Of a stretch of 64,000 bases of DNA, positions 35,699-44,288 are shown in pieces. Both the position numbers and the translations under genes were made by a program. Position 1 is the first letter of the stretch, and the number at the start of each line of letters is the position of its first letter. Under the pieces are notes generated by a model. The model was not told the DNA's origin, did not search any database, and saw only the letters and a program-made list of their open reading frames with translations. The stretch comes from RAM1 sp041905405 (GTDB taxonomy: Bacteria; Pseudomonadota; Gammaproteobacteria; Burkholderiales; Burkholderiaceae_C), in contig JAYRLC010000006.1 in assembly GCA_041905405.1 (NCBI GenBank), forward strand, positions 91,500-155,499. The letters are read 5' to 3'.

Positions 35699-36481
35699 TT
35701 ATTCCGATATTCCGCCCACGACGTTGCTGAAGCCGCCGTCCACATAGGTAATCTCGGCGCTCACGCCACCGGCCAGGTCGCTGAGCAGGAACGCGGCGAC
35801 GTTGCCCACGTCGTCGATCGTCACGTTGCGGCGGATGGGCGATGTTTCAGCCACCACGCTCAGGATCTTGCCGAAACCCTTGATGCCACTGGCGGCCAGC
35901 GTCTTGATCGGTCCGGCGCTGATGCCGTTGACGCGGATGCCCCGGGGGCCCAGCGACTCGGCCAGGTAGCGCACGGACGCTTCGAGCGATGCCTTGGCCA
36001 GACCCATGGTGTTGTAGTTGGGCACGGTGCGGATCGCGCCCAGGTAGCTCAGAGTGAGCAGGGCCGATTTGTCGTTGAGGTAGGGCAGGGCGGCCTTGGC
36101 CATGCCGGGGAAGCTGTACGCGCTGATGTCGTGCGCAATCTTGAAGGCTTCGCGGCTCAGGCCGTCCAGGAAGTCACCAGCGATTGCCTCGCGCGGGGCG
36201 AAGCCGATGGCGTGCACGAAGCCGTCCAGCTTGGGCCAGTGGGCCGACAGGTCCTTGAACAGCGCCTCGATCTGCTCGTCGCTGCCCACGTCGCAGTCGA
36301 ACACCAGTTTGGAGTCGAAGTCGGCGGCGAATTCGGTGATGCGGTCCTTGAATCGCTCGCCGACATAGCTGAACGCCAGCTCGGCGCCCTGCGCATGACA
36401 GGCCTTGGCGATGCCGTAGGCAATGGAACGGTTGGACAGGACGCCCGTGATGAGCAACTTTTTACCGGCGAGGAATCCCAT
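35699..36481 (-). CDS. fabI: Enoyl-[acyl-carrier-protein] reductase (NADH) FabI
   Basis: Last step of each fatty acid elongation cycle: NADH-dependent reduction of enoyl-ACP. It is a 260-residue short-chain dehydrogenase fold with the FabI start MGFLAGKKLLITGVLSNRSI (Rossmann glycine motif GVLSNRSIAYGIA). The catalytic region is YLGAIRTVPNYNTMGLAKA, holding the Tyr-X6-Lys pair, and the C-terminal region is GGVSAEITYVDGG. The ATG at 36481 is used rather than one 15 codons earlier, because the family always begins at MGFL. It is divergent from the yejA-type gene with only 37 bp between the starts, so their promoters must overlap. Confidence 0.95.
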   Translation of the reverse strand: MGFLAGKKLLITGVLSNRSIAYGIAKACHAQGAELAFSYVGERFKDRITEFAADFDSKLVFDCDVGSDEQIEALFKDLSAHWPKLDGFVHAIGFAPREAIAGDFLDGLSREAFKIAHDISAYSFPGMAKAALPYLNDKSALLTLSYLGAIRTVPNYNTMGLAKASLEASVRYLAESLGPRGIRVNGISAGPIKTLAASGIKGFGKILSVVAETSPIRRNVTIDDVGNVAAFLLSDLAGGVSAEITYVDGGFSNVVGGISE

Positions 36482-36518
36482 AGCACTCTCGAAGTGAAAA
36501 ACTGTGCAGAATTGTCGC

Positions 36519-38333
36519 ATGCACAAATTGCTGGCCGGGCTGCTGTTGGGGCTGACGTCGGGGGTGTCGATGCCGTCATGGGCAGCGCACGGCTATGCGC
36601 TGTGGAACGATCTCAAGTACCCCGACGGCTTTACGGCCTTTGACTATGTCAACGCCACCGCGCCCAAGGGCGGCGAACTGCGCCTGGTCAGCAACCTGCG
36701 CGTGTCCACCTTCGACAAGTACAACCCGTTCACGATCAAGGGCACGGCCCCGGCCTACCTGAGCGCGCTGCTGTTCGACACCCTGCTGACCGGCGCCATG
36801 GACGAAACCGCGTCGGGCTACGGCCTGCTGGCGCAGGACGTCGAGGTCGCGCCCGATCGCCTGAGCGTCACCTTCCGCCTGCGGCCCGAGGCGCGCTTTC
36901 ACAATGGGTCGCCGGTGGAAGCCGCCGACGTCAAGCACAGCTACGAAACGCTGATGGGTCCCTACACTTCGCCCGGCTACAAGACGCTGCTGGACGAGGT
37001 CGCCGGCTGCGACGTGGTCGACGCAAAGACCGTGCGCTTCCGCTTCAAGAAGCCCAACCGCGAACTGCCGCTGACCGTGGGCGGCCTCCCGGTGTTCAGC
37101 CGTGCCTGGGGCATGGAAAACGGCAAGCCCAAGCGCTTTGACCAGGTGGTCATGGACATCCCCATCGGCAGCGGCCCCTACAAGGTCGGCCCGGTGCGCT
37201 TTGGCAAGGACATCACCTACGTGCGCGACGCCAGCTACTGGGCGCGCGACCTCAACGTCAAGCGCGGCAGCCATAACTTCGACCGCATCACGGTCAAGAT
37301 CTACAAGGACAACACGGCCCGGCTCGAAGCACTGAAGGCGGCCGAGTTCGACATGATGAGCTTCTACTCGGCGGGCGACTGGGCCCGGCGGGTAACGGGC
37401 CGGCGCTTTGATTCAGGCGAACTGGTCAAGAACTCGTTCGCGCACCGGCAGCCTGCGGGCTTTCAGAGTTACGTGCTCAACAGCCGCCGCCCGCGCCTGG
37501 CGGACCCGCGCGTGCGCGAGGCCCTGGGCCTGGCGCTGGACTACGAGTGGATGAACCGGCAGATGTTCTACAACGGCTACCCGCGCGTGCAGGACCTGTT
37601 TGGCAACACCGACTGCGCGGCGACGGGCCAGCCGTCGCCCGATGAACTGGCGCTGCTGGCGCCCTGGCGCGGCAAGGTGCCCGACAAGGTGTTCGGCCCC
37701 ATGTACCAGCCGCCGGTGACCGAAGGGCCCGGCCAGTCGTTGCGCAACAACCTGCGCCGCGCCCAGGCGCTGCTGAAAGAGGCCGGTTGGGAGTACCGCG
37801 ACGGCGCGCTGCGCAACGCCAAAGGCGAGCCCATGGTGCTGGAATACCTGGACAGCCGCGATACCGGCGTGCGCACGCTGTCGCCGTGGATTCGCAACCT
37901 GGAAAAGCTGGGCGTCGTGCTGCGGTTTTCCCCAGTGGACTTCGCGCTGTACCAGCAGCGGCTGGACAAGTTCGAGTTCGACATCACGACCATCAACTTT
38001 CCCGGCACGCACAACCCCGGTCAGCAACTGGCCGAGATCTTCGGCAGCAAGGCCGCCGACACCGAGAGCTCGGGAAACTACATGGGCGTCAAAAATCCGG
38101 CCGTGGATGCGCTGGTGTCGGCCGCCGTGCGCGCCAACACCAAGGCCGAGCTGCTGCCGGCGTGCCGCGCGCTTGACCGCGTCATCATGCACAGCCACTA
38201 CCTGATCCCGCAGTGGACGCTGATGTCGCACCGCGTGGCGTACAACGCGTGGCGGCTGGGCTTCAAGCAGCCCATGCCGCCGTATCCGGGCGCCGAGGAT
38301 TGGGTCATGACCACCTGGTGGGCCAAGAAATAA
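36519..38333 (+). CDS. yejA: Periplasmic oligopeptide-binding protein, YejA type
   Basis: Family 5 extracellular solute-binding protein, 604 residues, partner of the YejBEF importer encoded next. The signal peptide is MHKLLAGLLLGLTSGVSMPS with a likely cut after SWAA. Typical features are HGYALWNDLKYPDGFTAFDY near the mature start, RLRPEARFHNGSPVEAADV and the C-terminal HYLIPQWTLMSHRVAYNAW. In enteric bacteria YejABEF imports peptides and the antibiotic microcin C. The ATG at 36519 gives the proper signal peptide; an in-frame GTG at 36504 would add five residues. The next gene starts 11 bp after the stop. Confidence 0.88.
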   Translation: MHKLLAGLLLGLTSGVSMPSWAAHGYALWNDLKYPDGFTAFDYVNATAPKGGELRLVSNLRVSTFDKYNPFTIKGTAPAYLSALLFDTLLTGAMDETASGYGLLAQDVEVAPDRLSVTFRLRPEARFHNGSPVEAADVKHSYETLMGPYTSPGYKTLLDEVAGCDVVDAKTVRFRFKKPNRELPLTVGGLPVFSRAWGMENGKPKRFDQVVMDIPIGSGPYKVGPVRFGKDITYVRDASYWARDLNVKRGSHNFDRITVKIYKDNTARLEALKAAEFDMMSFYSAGDWARRVTGRRFDSGELVKNSFAHRQPAGFQSYVLNSRRPRLADPRVREALGLALDYEWMNRQMFYNGYPRVQDLFGNTDCAATGQPSPDELALLAPWRGKVPDKVFGPMYQPPVTEGPGQSLRNNLRRAQALLKEAGWEYRDGALRNAKGEPMVLEYLDSRDTGVRTLSPWIRNLEKLGVVLRFSPVDFALYQQRLDKFEFDITTINFPGTHNPGQQLAEIFGSKAADTESSGNYMGVKNPAVDALVSAAVRANTKAELLPACRALDRVIMHSHYLIPQWTLMSHRVAYNAWRLGFKQPMPPYPGAEDWVMTTWWAKK

Positions 38334-38344
38334 AACGGACGGAC

Positions 38345-39367
38345 ATGGCTGCGTACATCCTCAAACGCCTGCTGCTGATGATCCCAACATTGCTGGGTGT
38401 ACTGCTGGTGACGTTCCTGGTGATCCAGTTCGTGCCGGGCGGGCCGGTGGAGCAGTATCTGGCCGAGGCGCGTGGTGCGGCCGGGGTGGAGTCTGGTGGG
38501 GCCACATACCGCGGCAATCAGGGCGTGGACCCCAAGCGCATCGCCGAGATCAAGGCACTGTATGGCTTTGACAAGCCTGCCCACGAGCGGCTGTGGCAGA
38601 TGCTGGGCCAGTTTGCCCGCTTTGACCTGGGCAAGAGCTTCTTCCAGAACAAGGGCGTGTGGGATCTCATCGTTGAAAAGCTGCCGGTGTCCATCAGCCT
38701 GGGCTTGTGGACCTTCCTGATCAGCTATGGCGTGGCGGTGCCGCTGGGCGTGGCCAAGGCCGTGCGCGCGGGCACGCGGTTTGATCTGGTGACGACTTTG
38801 CTGATCCTGATCGGCTACGCCATTCCCGGTTTCGTCCTGGGGGTGGCGCTGCTCGTGATCTTTGGCGGGCAACTGCAATGGTTTCCGCTGCGGGGCCTCA
38901 CGTCGCCCAATTGGGAGGAGCTGAGCTGGGGCGCCCGCATCGTCGACTATCTGTGGCACATCACGCTTCCCGTCACGGCCATGGTGTTCGGCAGCTTTGC
39001 CGTGACCGCGATGCTCACCAAGAACTCCTTCCTGGAAGAAATCCGCAAGCAATACGTGCTGACGGCGCGTGCCAAGGGACTGCATGAGCGGCGCGTCCTG
39101 TGGAAGCATGTGTTCCGCAACGCGCTCATTCCTATCATTACGGGCTTTCCGGCGGCGTTCATCGGCGCGTTCTTTACAGGGTCGTTGCTGATCGAAACGC
39201 TGTTCTCGCTGGACGGGCTGGGCCTGCTGAGCTACGAGAGCGTGATCCGCCGCGACTATCCCGTTGTGCTGGGCACGCTGTATTTGTTTACCTTGATCGG
39301 CCTCGTCACAAAGCTGATCAGCGACCTTTCCTACGTACTCGTGGACCCCCGTGTCAAATTTGACTGA
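38345..39367 (+). CDS. yejB: Peptide ABC transporter permease YejB
   Basis: Inner-membrane permease of the YejABEF importer, 340 residues. It starts MAAYILKRLLLMIPTLLGVL, typical of the DppB/OppB class, with FVPGGPVEQ after the first segment. The permease signature LTARAKGLHERRVLWKHVFRNALIP and a final segment ending LVDPRVKFD follow. The long periplasmic loop after helix 1 (about residues 40-90) is characteristic of YejB. It is 11 bp after yejA, and the yejE start lies 17 bp before its end. Confidence 0.92.
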   Translation: MAAYILKRLLLMIPTLLGVLLVTFLVIQFVPGGPVEQYLAEARGAAGVESGGATYRGNQGVDPKRIAEIKALYGFDKPAHERLWQMLGQFARFDLGKSFFQNKGVWDLIVEKLPVSISLGLWTFLISYGVAVPLGVAKAVRAGTRFDLVTTLLILIGYAIPGFVLGVALLVIFGGQLQWFPLRGLTSPNWEELSWGARIVDYLWHITLPVTAMVFGSFAVTAMLTKNSFLEEIRKQYVLTARAKGLHERRVLWKHVFRNALIPIITGFPAAFIGAFFTGSLLIETLFSLDGLGLLSYESVIRRDYPVVLGTLYLFTLIGLVTKLISDLSYVLVDPRVKFD

Positions 39368-40391
39368 TCATGTTTCTCCGGGACGGCGGGCGTGGCAACG
39401 CTTTCGCCGCAACAGGTTGGGCTTCTACAGCCTGGTGTTGTTCTGCGCCATGGTGGTCCTGAGCCTGTTTGCGGAAGTGCTGTCCAACGACAAGCCGCTG
39501 ATCGTGCGCTACGAGGGAACCACGTATTTCCCGATCGTCAAGGACTATTCCGAGCAGACCTTCGGTGGCGACTTTGCGACACCGGCTGACTACCTTGACC
39601 CGTTCATCCGCGAGCGCATCACCTCAGGCGGCAACTGGGCCGTCTATTCGCCCAATCCCTACGGCCCCAAAACGCTGAACTACTTTGCCAAGTCGCCCAG
39701 CCCCGCGGCACCTACCACCGATAACTGGCTGGGCACCGATGACCGCGGGCGGGACCTGCTAGCGCAACTGATCTATGGATTTCGTGTGAGCGTCCTGTTT
39801 GGCCTGGCGCTCACGGCCATCGGCACGGTCCTGGGCATCCTGGCGGGCGCTGTGCAGGGGTATTTCGGCGGCAAGACGGACCTGGCCTTCCAGCGCTTCA
39901 TCGAAATCTGGTCGGCTATGCCCGAGCTGTACCTGCTCATCATCTTCAGCGCCATCTTTGCCCCCAGCGTTGCGCTGCTGCTGGTGCTGCTGAGCCTGTT
40001 CGGATGGATGGGCCTGGCCGACTACGTGCGCGCCGAGTTCCTGCGCAACCGGCAGATGGATTACGTTCGCGCCGCCCGTGCGCTGGGCGTGGGCAACCGC
40101 CGCATCATGTGGCGTCACATCCTGCCCAACAGCATGACGCCGGTTGTGACGTTCCTGCCTTTTCGCATGAGCGGCGCCATCCTGGCGTTGACCTCCCTGG
40201 ACTTCCTGGGGTTGGGCGTGCCACCCGGGACGCCGTCGCTGGGCGAACTGCTGAGCCAGGGCAAGGCCAACATCGATGCATGGTGGATATCGCTGTCCGC
40301 CTTTGGCGTACTGGTGCTCACGCTGCTGCTGCTGACCTTCATGGGAGATGCGTTGCGCGACGCGCTGGATCCCCGAAAGGCCGACCGATGA
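39351..40391 (+). CDS. yejE: Peptide ABC transporter permease YejE
   Basis: Second permease, 346 residues, DppC/OppC type. The GTG start at 39351 lies within the end of yejB and gives MSNLTDHVSPGRRAWQRFRR. An N-terminal cytoplasmic piece and first membrane segment precede a long periplasmic insertion (about residues 45-125, YFPIVKDYSEQTFGGDF) typical of YejE. The EAA-type loop reads YVRAARALGVGNRRIMWRHI. Its stop overlaps the start of yejF by 4 bp. No separate ribosome site is needed, as translation is probably coupled. Confidence 0.92.
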   Translation: MSNLTDHVSPGRRAWQRFRRNRLGFYSLVLFCAMVVLSLFAEVLSNDKPLIVRYEGTTYFPIVKDYSEQTFGGDFATPADYLDPFIRERITSGGNWAVYSPNPYGPKTLNYFAKSPSPAAPTTDNWLGTDDRGRDLLAQLIYGFRVSVLFGLALTAIGTVLGILAGAVQGYFGGKTDLAFQRFIEIWSAMPELYLLIIFSAIFAPSVALLLVLLSLFGWMGLADYVRAEFLRNRQMDYVRAARALGVGNRRIMWRHILPNSMTPVVTFLPFRMSGAILALTSLDFLGLGVPPGTPSLGELLSQGKANIDAWWISLSAFGVLVLTLLLLTFMGDALRDALDPRKADR

Positions 40392-41995
40392 CCGCGCCCT
40401 TGCTGGACGTGCGCGGGCTGCGCGTGGCCTTTGGTGGCAAGGAGGTCGTGCACGGCGTCGATTTCTCCATAGGTGCCGGCGAGAAGCTGGCGCTGGTGGG
40501 CGAGTCCGGTTCGGGCAAGACCGTCACGGCGCTCAGCCTGCTGCGCCTTGTACAGAATGCACAACTGGGCGGTCAGGCCGTGTTTGCCGCGGCGTCGCCA
40601 GAAGGGGCGCCGCGCGACCTGCTGGCTTTGCCCGAGCGCGACCTCATGGACATCCGCGGTCGGGATATCGCGATGATCTTCCAGGAGCCGATGACGGCCC
40701 TGAACCCGCTGTACACCGTGGGTGACCAGGTGGCCGAAGTGCTGGAAGTCAAGCAGGCGTTGAGCCGCCGCCAGGCCTGGGACGCCGCGGTCCAGGCGCT
40801 GGCCGCCACCGGCATCCCCGAGCCCCAAAGGCGCGCGCTGGCGTTCCCCCATCAGCTGTCGGGCGGGCAGCGGCAGCGCGCCATGATCGCGATGGCGCTG
40901 GCCTGCCGGCCCCGGCTGCTGCTGGCCGACGAACCCACGACGGCGCTGGATGTCACGTTGCGCCTGCAGATGCTGGAGCTTCTGGCCGACCTGCAGCGGC
41001 AGACCGGCATGGCCATGCTGCTGATCACGCACGACCTGAACCTCGTGCGCCAGTTTGCCGACCGGGTGGCGGTCATGGAACACGGCCATCTGGTGGAACA
41101 GGGGGCGGTGGCCAGCGTGTTCGCCAACCCGGAGCATCCGTACACGCGCAAGCTCATCGACAGCCGGCCGGTGCGTGATGTGGACGAATCACCCGCCGGC
41201 GGCGGCCCCATCATGCAGGCCCGCTCGCTGCGCGTCAGCTACCCGGTAGCCGTGTCTGGCCTGCGCGGCTGGTTCCGCAAGGGCGAATTCGTGGCCGTCA
41301 AGGCGGCGGACTTTTCCATTGGCCCCGGCCGGACGCTCGGCATCATTGGTGAATCCGGCTCGGGCAAGTCCACTCTGGCGCTGGCGGCGCTGGGGCTGGT
41401 CCCTTCGCGCGGGGACCTGCAGGTCGCGGACCGGGCCTGGACGGGGCGCACGGTTGCAGACCAGTCGTTGCGCCGCGTGGTGCAGGTTGTGTTCCAGGAC
41501 CCGTTCTCGTCCCTGTCGCCTCGCATGACCGTTGACGAAATCGTGGGCGAGGGTCTGCTGGTGCATGAACCTGGTCTGGGTGTTGCCGCGCGCAGGGAGC
41601 GCGTCGTACAGGCGCTGGCCGACGTCGGCCTGGATGAAGCGCAGTTTCCGGGCCTGCTGGCGCGGTATCCGCATGAATTTTCAGGAGGACAGCGCCAGCG
41701 CCTGGCCATTGCCCGGGCCCTGATCGTGCAGCCGCAACTGCTGGTGCTGGACGAACCCACGAGCGCGCTGGACGTGACCATTCAGAAACAAGTACTCAAG
41801 CTGCTGCAACGCCTGCAGCGCGACAAGGGCCTGAGCTACCTGCTCATTACGCACGATGTCGACGTGATCCGTGCCATGGCGCATGATGTGCTGGTCATGA
41901 AGGACGGTGAGGTCCTGGAGTCTGGCGCGGTCCAGCAGGTGCTGGATGCACCGCAGCATGACTACACGCGCACCCTGGTCGCCGCGGCCCAATAA
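40388..41995 (+). CDS. yejF: Peptide ABC transporter ATP-binding protein YejF (two ATPase domains)
   Basis: A 535-residue protein with two ABC ATPase domains in one chain. First: GESGSGKTVTALSLL, signature LSGGQRQRAMIAMAL, LLLADEPTTALD and ITHDLNLVRQFADRV. Second: GESGSGKSTLALAALGL, signature FSGGQRQRLAIARAL, LLVLDEPTSALD and ITHDVDVIRAMAHDV. The fused form is normal for YejF. The ATG at 40388 overlaps the yejE stop; a longer reading only repeats yejE in another frame. It is the last gene of the yejABEF cluster. Four bases after its stop lies the -35 box of the candidate rimP promoter. Confidence 0.93.
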   Translation: MTAPLLDVRGLRVAFGGKEVVHGVDFSIGAGEKLALVGESGSGKTVTALSLLRLVQNAQLGGQAVFAAASPEGAPRDLLALPERDLMDIRGRDIAMIFQEPMTALNPLYTVGDQVAEVLEVKQALSRRQAWDAAVQALAATGIPEPQRRALAFPHQLSGGQRQRAMIAMALACRPRLLLADEPTTALDVTLRLQMLELLADLQRQTGMAMLLITHDLNLVRQFADRVAVMEHGHLVEQGAVASVFANPEHPYTRKLIDSRPVRDVDESPAGGGPIMQARSLRVSYPVAVSGLRGWFRKGEFVAVKAADFSIGPGRTLGIIGESGSGKSTLALAALGLVPSRGDLQVADRAWTGRTVADQSLRRVVQVVFQDPFSSLSPRMTVDEIVGEGLLVHEPGLGVAARRERVVQALADVGLDEAQFPGLLARYPHEFSGGQRQRLAIARALIVQPQLLVLDEPTSALDVTIQKQVLKLLQRLQRDKGLSYLLITHDVDVIRAMAHDVLVMKDGEVLESGAVQQVLDAPQHDYTRTLVAAAQ

Positions 41996-41999
41996 ATCG

Positions 42000-42029
42000 T
42001 TGCAAATACAGGGCCCTGCGCGGTATAAT
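42000..42029 (+). promoter_or_regulatory. Sigma70-type promoter candidate for rimP-nusA-infB
   Basis: TTGCAA at 42000-42005 and TATAAT at 42024-42029 with an 18-bp spacer. Both boxes are close to consensus, which is rare in this GC-rich window. The expected transcription start is near 42036. Confidence 0.6.
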
Positions 42030-42040
42030 CCTTGCTTCAC

Positions 42041-42082
42041 GACCAAAAACGGGCGGGTACCAACCGCCCGTTTTTTTTGGTC
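42041..42082 (+). terminator. Terminator-like hairpin in the rimP-nusA-infB leader
   Basis: The inner stem ACGGGCGG (42049-42056) pairs with CCGCCCGT (42064-42071) around a 7-nt loop and is followed by eight T residues. Outer arms GACCAAAA and TTTTGGTC extend it. It stands about 5 nt after the predicted start of transcription and 46 bp after the yejF stop. It could be an attenuator for the operon, the terminator of yejABEF, or both. Confidence 0.65.
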
Positions 42083-42121
42083 GTTTGCTTTTGGGGCGAA
42101 TACAAGTTTGCTTTTTGGGGC
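42083..42121. repeat. Imperfect direct repeat in the rimP leader
   Basis: GTTTGCTTTTGGGGC at 42083-42097 and GTTTGCTTTTTGGGGC at 42106-42121, 23 bp apart and differing by one T, between the leader hairpin and the rimP start. Confidence 0.6.
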
Positions 42122-42145
42122 AAAGAAAAAGGACAACAGTACAAC

Positions 42146-42766
42146 GTGGCGCTGCAGGCAATCGTCGAACAAACCGTGACTGGACTGGGCTATGACCTGG
42201 TGGAGATCGAACGCTCTGCCGGTGGCTTGTTGCGCGTCACCATCGACCTGCCGTGGCAAGAGCCGGCTTCCGGGGCACCTGCGTTGCCGGAGCAATTCGT
42301 CAATGTCGAAGACTGCGAGAAGGTGACTCGCCAGTTGCAGTACGCGCTGGAGGTGGACGAGGTCGATTACAAGCGGCTGGAGGTCTCGTCGCCCGGCATT
42401 GATCGGCCGCTGCGCCATGAAAAGGATTTCGAGCGTTTTGCCGGCGAGGTGGTCGACATCACGCTCAAGGCGCCGATGGGCAGCGCCGCCGGCGGCCAGG
42501 TGGCCGCCAACCGCAAGAAGTTTCGCGGCACGCTAGAGCGCGCCGAATCTGGCGGCTGGCAGATCGTCTGGAGCGACGAGCCCGCCGCCAAGCCCGGCCA
42601 GAAAGTCAGCAAGAAGCGTACGCCGGCACCGCTGCAGGCGCTGGGCTTCACGCTGGACGAGCTGAAGGAAGCACGCCTTGCTTCGATAGTGGATTTCAAG
42701 GGACGCAAATCCCGTGACCTGGGCGGCCAAGGCGTGCCCCCGACCGATCAAACAGGAGAGTTGTGA
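42146..42766 (+). CDS. rimP: Ribosome maturation factor RimP
   Basis: 30S maturation factor, 206 residues. The N-terminal domain begins ALQAIVEQTVTGLGYDLVEIE, followed by LEVSSPGIDRPLRHEKDFER. The C-terminal SH3-like domain carries a betaproteobacterial insertion (about residues 125-165, Lys/Ala-rich). The start is a GTG at 42146, chosen by family similarity. The nearest Shine-Dalgarno-like run (AAAAAGGA at 42126-42132) is 13 nt away, longer than usual. An in-frame upstream ATG at 42032 would translate the leader hairpin and is unlikely. nusA starts 1 bp after its stop. Confidence 0.9.
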   Translation: MALQAIVEQTVTGLGYDLVEIERSAGGLLRVTIDLPWQEPASGAPALPEQFVNVEDCEKVTRQLQYALEVDEVDYKRLEVSSPGIDRPLRHEKDFERFAGEVVDITLKAPMGSAAGGQVAANRKKFRGTLERAESGGWQIVWSDEPAAKPGQKVSKKRTPAPLQALGFTLDELKEARLASIVDFKGRKSRDLGGQGVPPTDQTGEL

Positions 42767-42767
42767 C

Positions 42768-44264
42768 ATGAATCGCGAAATGTTGATGCTGGTGGAAGCC
42801 ATCTCGCGCGAAAAAAACGTCGAACGCGACGTGGTGTTCGGTGCCGTGGAGTCCGCGCTGGCGCAAGCGACCAAGAAGCTCTATTCCGGCGAGGTGGACA
42901 TCCGGGTGGCGGTGGACCGTGAAAGCGGCAACTACGACACCTTCCGCCGCTGGCTCGTCGTGCCCGACTCTGCTGGCCTGCAGAACCCCGATGCCGAGGA
43001 ACTGCTGATGGATGCGCAGGAGCGCGTCACGGACGTGGAAGAGGGTGACTACATCGAGGAGCCCGTCGAATCTGTGCCGATCGGCCGCATCGGCGCCATG
43101 GCGGCCAAGCAGGTCATCCTGCAAAAGATCCGGGACGCCGAGCGCGAGATGCTGCTGAACGACTTCATGTCGCGCGGCGACAAGATCTTTGTCGGCACCG
43201 TCAAGCGCATGGACAAGGGCGACATCATTGTCGAATCCGGCCGGGTGGAAGGCCGCCTGCGCCGCAGCGAAATGATCCCCAAGGAAAACCTTCGCAACGG
43301 TGACCGCGTGCGGGCCATGATCATGGAGGTGGACCTGACGCTGCGCGGTGCGCCCATCATCCTGTCGCGTGCGGCGCCTGAATACATGATCGAACTCTTC
43401 CGTCAGGAAGTGCCAGAGATCGAGCAGGGCCTGCTGGAGATCAAGTCCTGCGCGCGCGACGCCGGCAGCCGCGCCAAGATCGCCGTGCTCAGCCATGACA
43501 AACGCGTGGACCCTATCGGCACTTGCGTGGGCGTGCGGGGCACGCGCGTGAACGCCGTAACCAATGAGCTGGCCGGCGAGCGCGTGGATATCGTCCTGTG
43601 GTCCGAGGACCCCGCCCAGTTCGTGATCGGCGCGCTCGCGCCTGCCAACGTGACCTCCATCGTTGTGGACGAGGAAAAGCACGCCATGGACGTGGTGGTG
43701 GACGAGGAAAACCTTGCCATCGCCATCGGCCGCGGCGGCCAGAACGTCAGGCTGGCTTCCGAGCTGACCGGCTGGAAGATCAACATCATGGACGCCAACG
43801 AGTCTGCCCAGAAGCAGGCCGAGGAAACCAGCACGCAACGCTCCCTGTTCATGGAAAAGCTCGATGTGGACGAGGAAATCGCCGACATCCTGATCGCCGA
43901 GGGGTTCACCAGCCTGGAAGAAGTGGCCTATGTGCCGCTGCAGGAAATGCTGGAGATCGAAAGCTTCGACGAAGACACCGTCAACGAACTGCGTTCGCGC
44001 GCCAAGGATGCGCTGCTGACCATGGAGATCGCCCGTGAGGAAAACGTCGAGGAGGTGTCGCAGAACCTGCGTGACCTGGACAGCCTCACCCCCGCGCTGA
44101 TCACCAAGCTGGCCGAGGCCGGCGTTCACACCCGCGACGAGCTGGCCGACCTGGCGGTCGACGAGCTCACCGAGATCACCGGCCAGTCTGCGGACGAGGC
44201 CAAGGCCCTGATCATGAAGGCGCGCGAGCACTGGTTTACCGGTGCCGGCGCCTCTCAAGAGTAA
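42768..44264 (+). CDS. nusA: Transcription termination/antitermination protein NusA
   Basis: RNA polymerase-binding elongation factor, 498 residues. The N-terminal domain begins MNREMLMLVEAISREKNVER, followed by the S1 domain (GDKIFVGTVKRMDKGDIIVE). Two KH domains come next (GTCVGVRGTRVNAVTNELAG; AIAIGRGGQNVRLASELTGW). Two C-terminal acidic helix-hairpin repeats follow (about 365-430 and 440-495). It starts directly after rimP. The leader hairpin upstream of the operon is a plausible site for NusA to control its own operon, as NusA does in E. coli through leader terminators. The start is fixed by the family N-terminus and the GGAGAG site before it. Confidence 0.96.
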   Translation: MNREMLMLVEAISREKNVERDVVFGAVESALAQATKKLYSGEVDIRVAVDRESGNYDTFRRWLVVPDSAGLQNPDAEELLMDAQERVTDVEEGDYIEEPVESVPIGRIGAMAAKQVILQKIRDAEREMLLNDFMSRGDKIFVGTVKRMDKGDIIVESGRVEGRLRRSEMIPKENLRNGDRVRAMIMEVDLTLRGAPIILSRAAPEYMIELFRQEVPEIEQGLLEIKSCARDAGSRAKIAVLSHDKRVDPIGTCVGVRGTRVNAVTNELAGERVDIVLWSEDPAQFVIGALAPANVTSIVVDEEKHAMDVVVDEENLAIAIGRGGQNVRLASELTGWKINIMDANESAQKQAEETSTQRSLFMEKLDVDEEIADILIAEGFTSLEEVAYVPLQEMLEIESFDEDTVNELRSRAKDALLTMEIAREENVEEVSQNLRDLDSLTPALITKLAEAGVHTRDELADLAVDELTEITGQSADEAKALIMKAREHWFTGAGASQE

Positions 44265-44288
44265 CGGTCATGAAAGGTAAGACGATAC

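Noticed and set aside
42696..44258. 520-codon minus-strand open frame opposite nusA
   Set aside because: It has shadow composition (His/Asp/Gly/Leu-rich), no start signal, and sits fully antisense to nusA.
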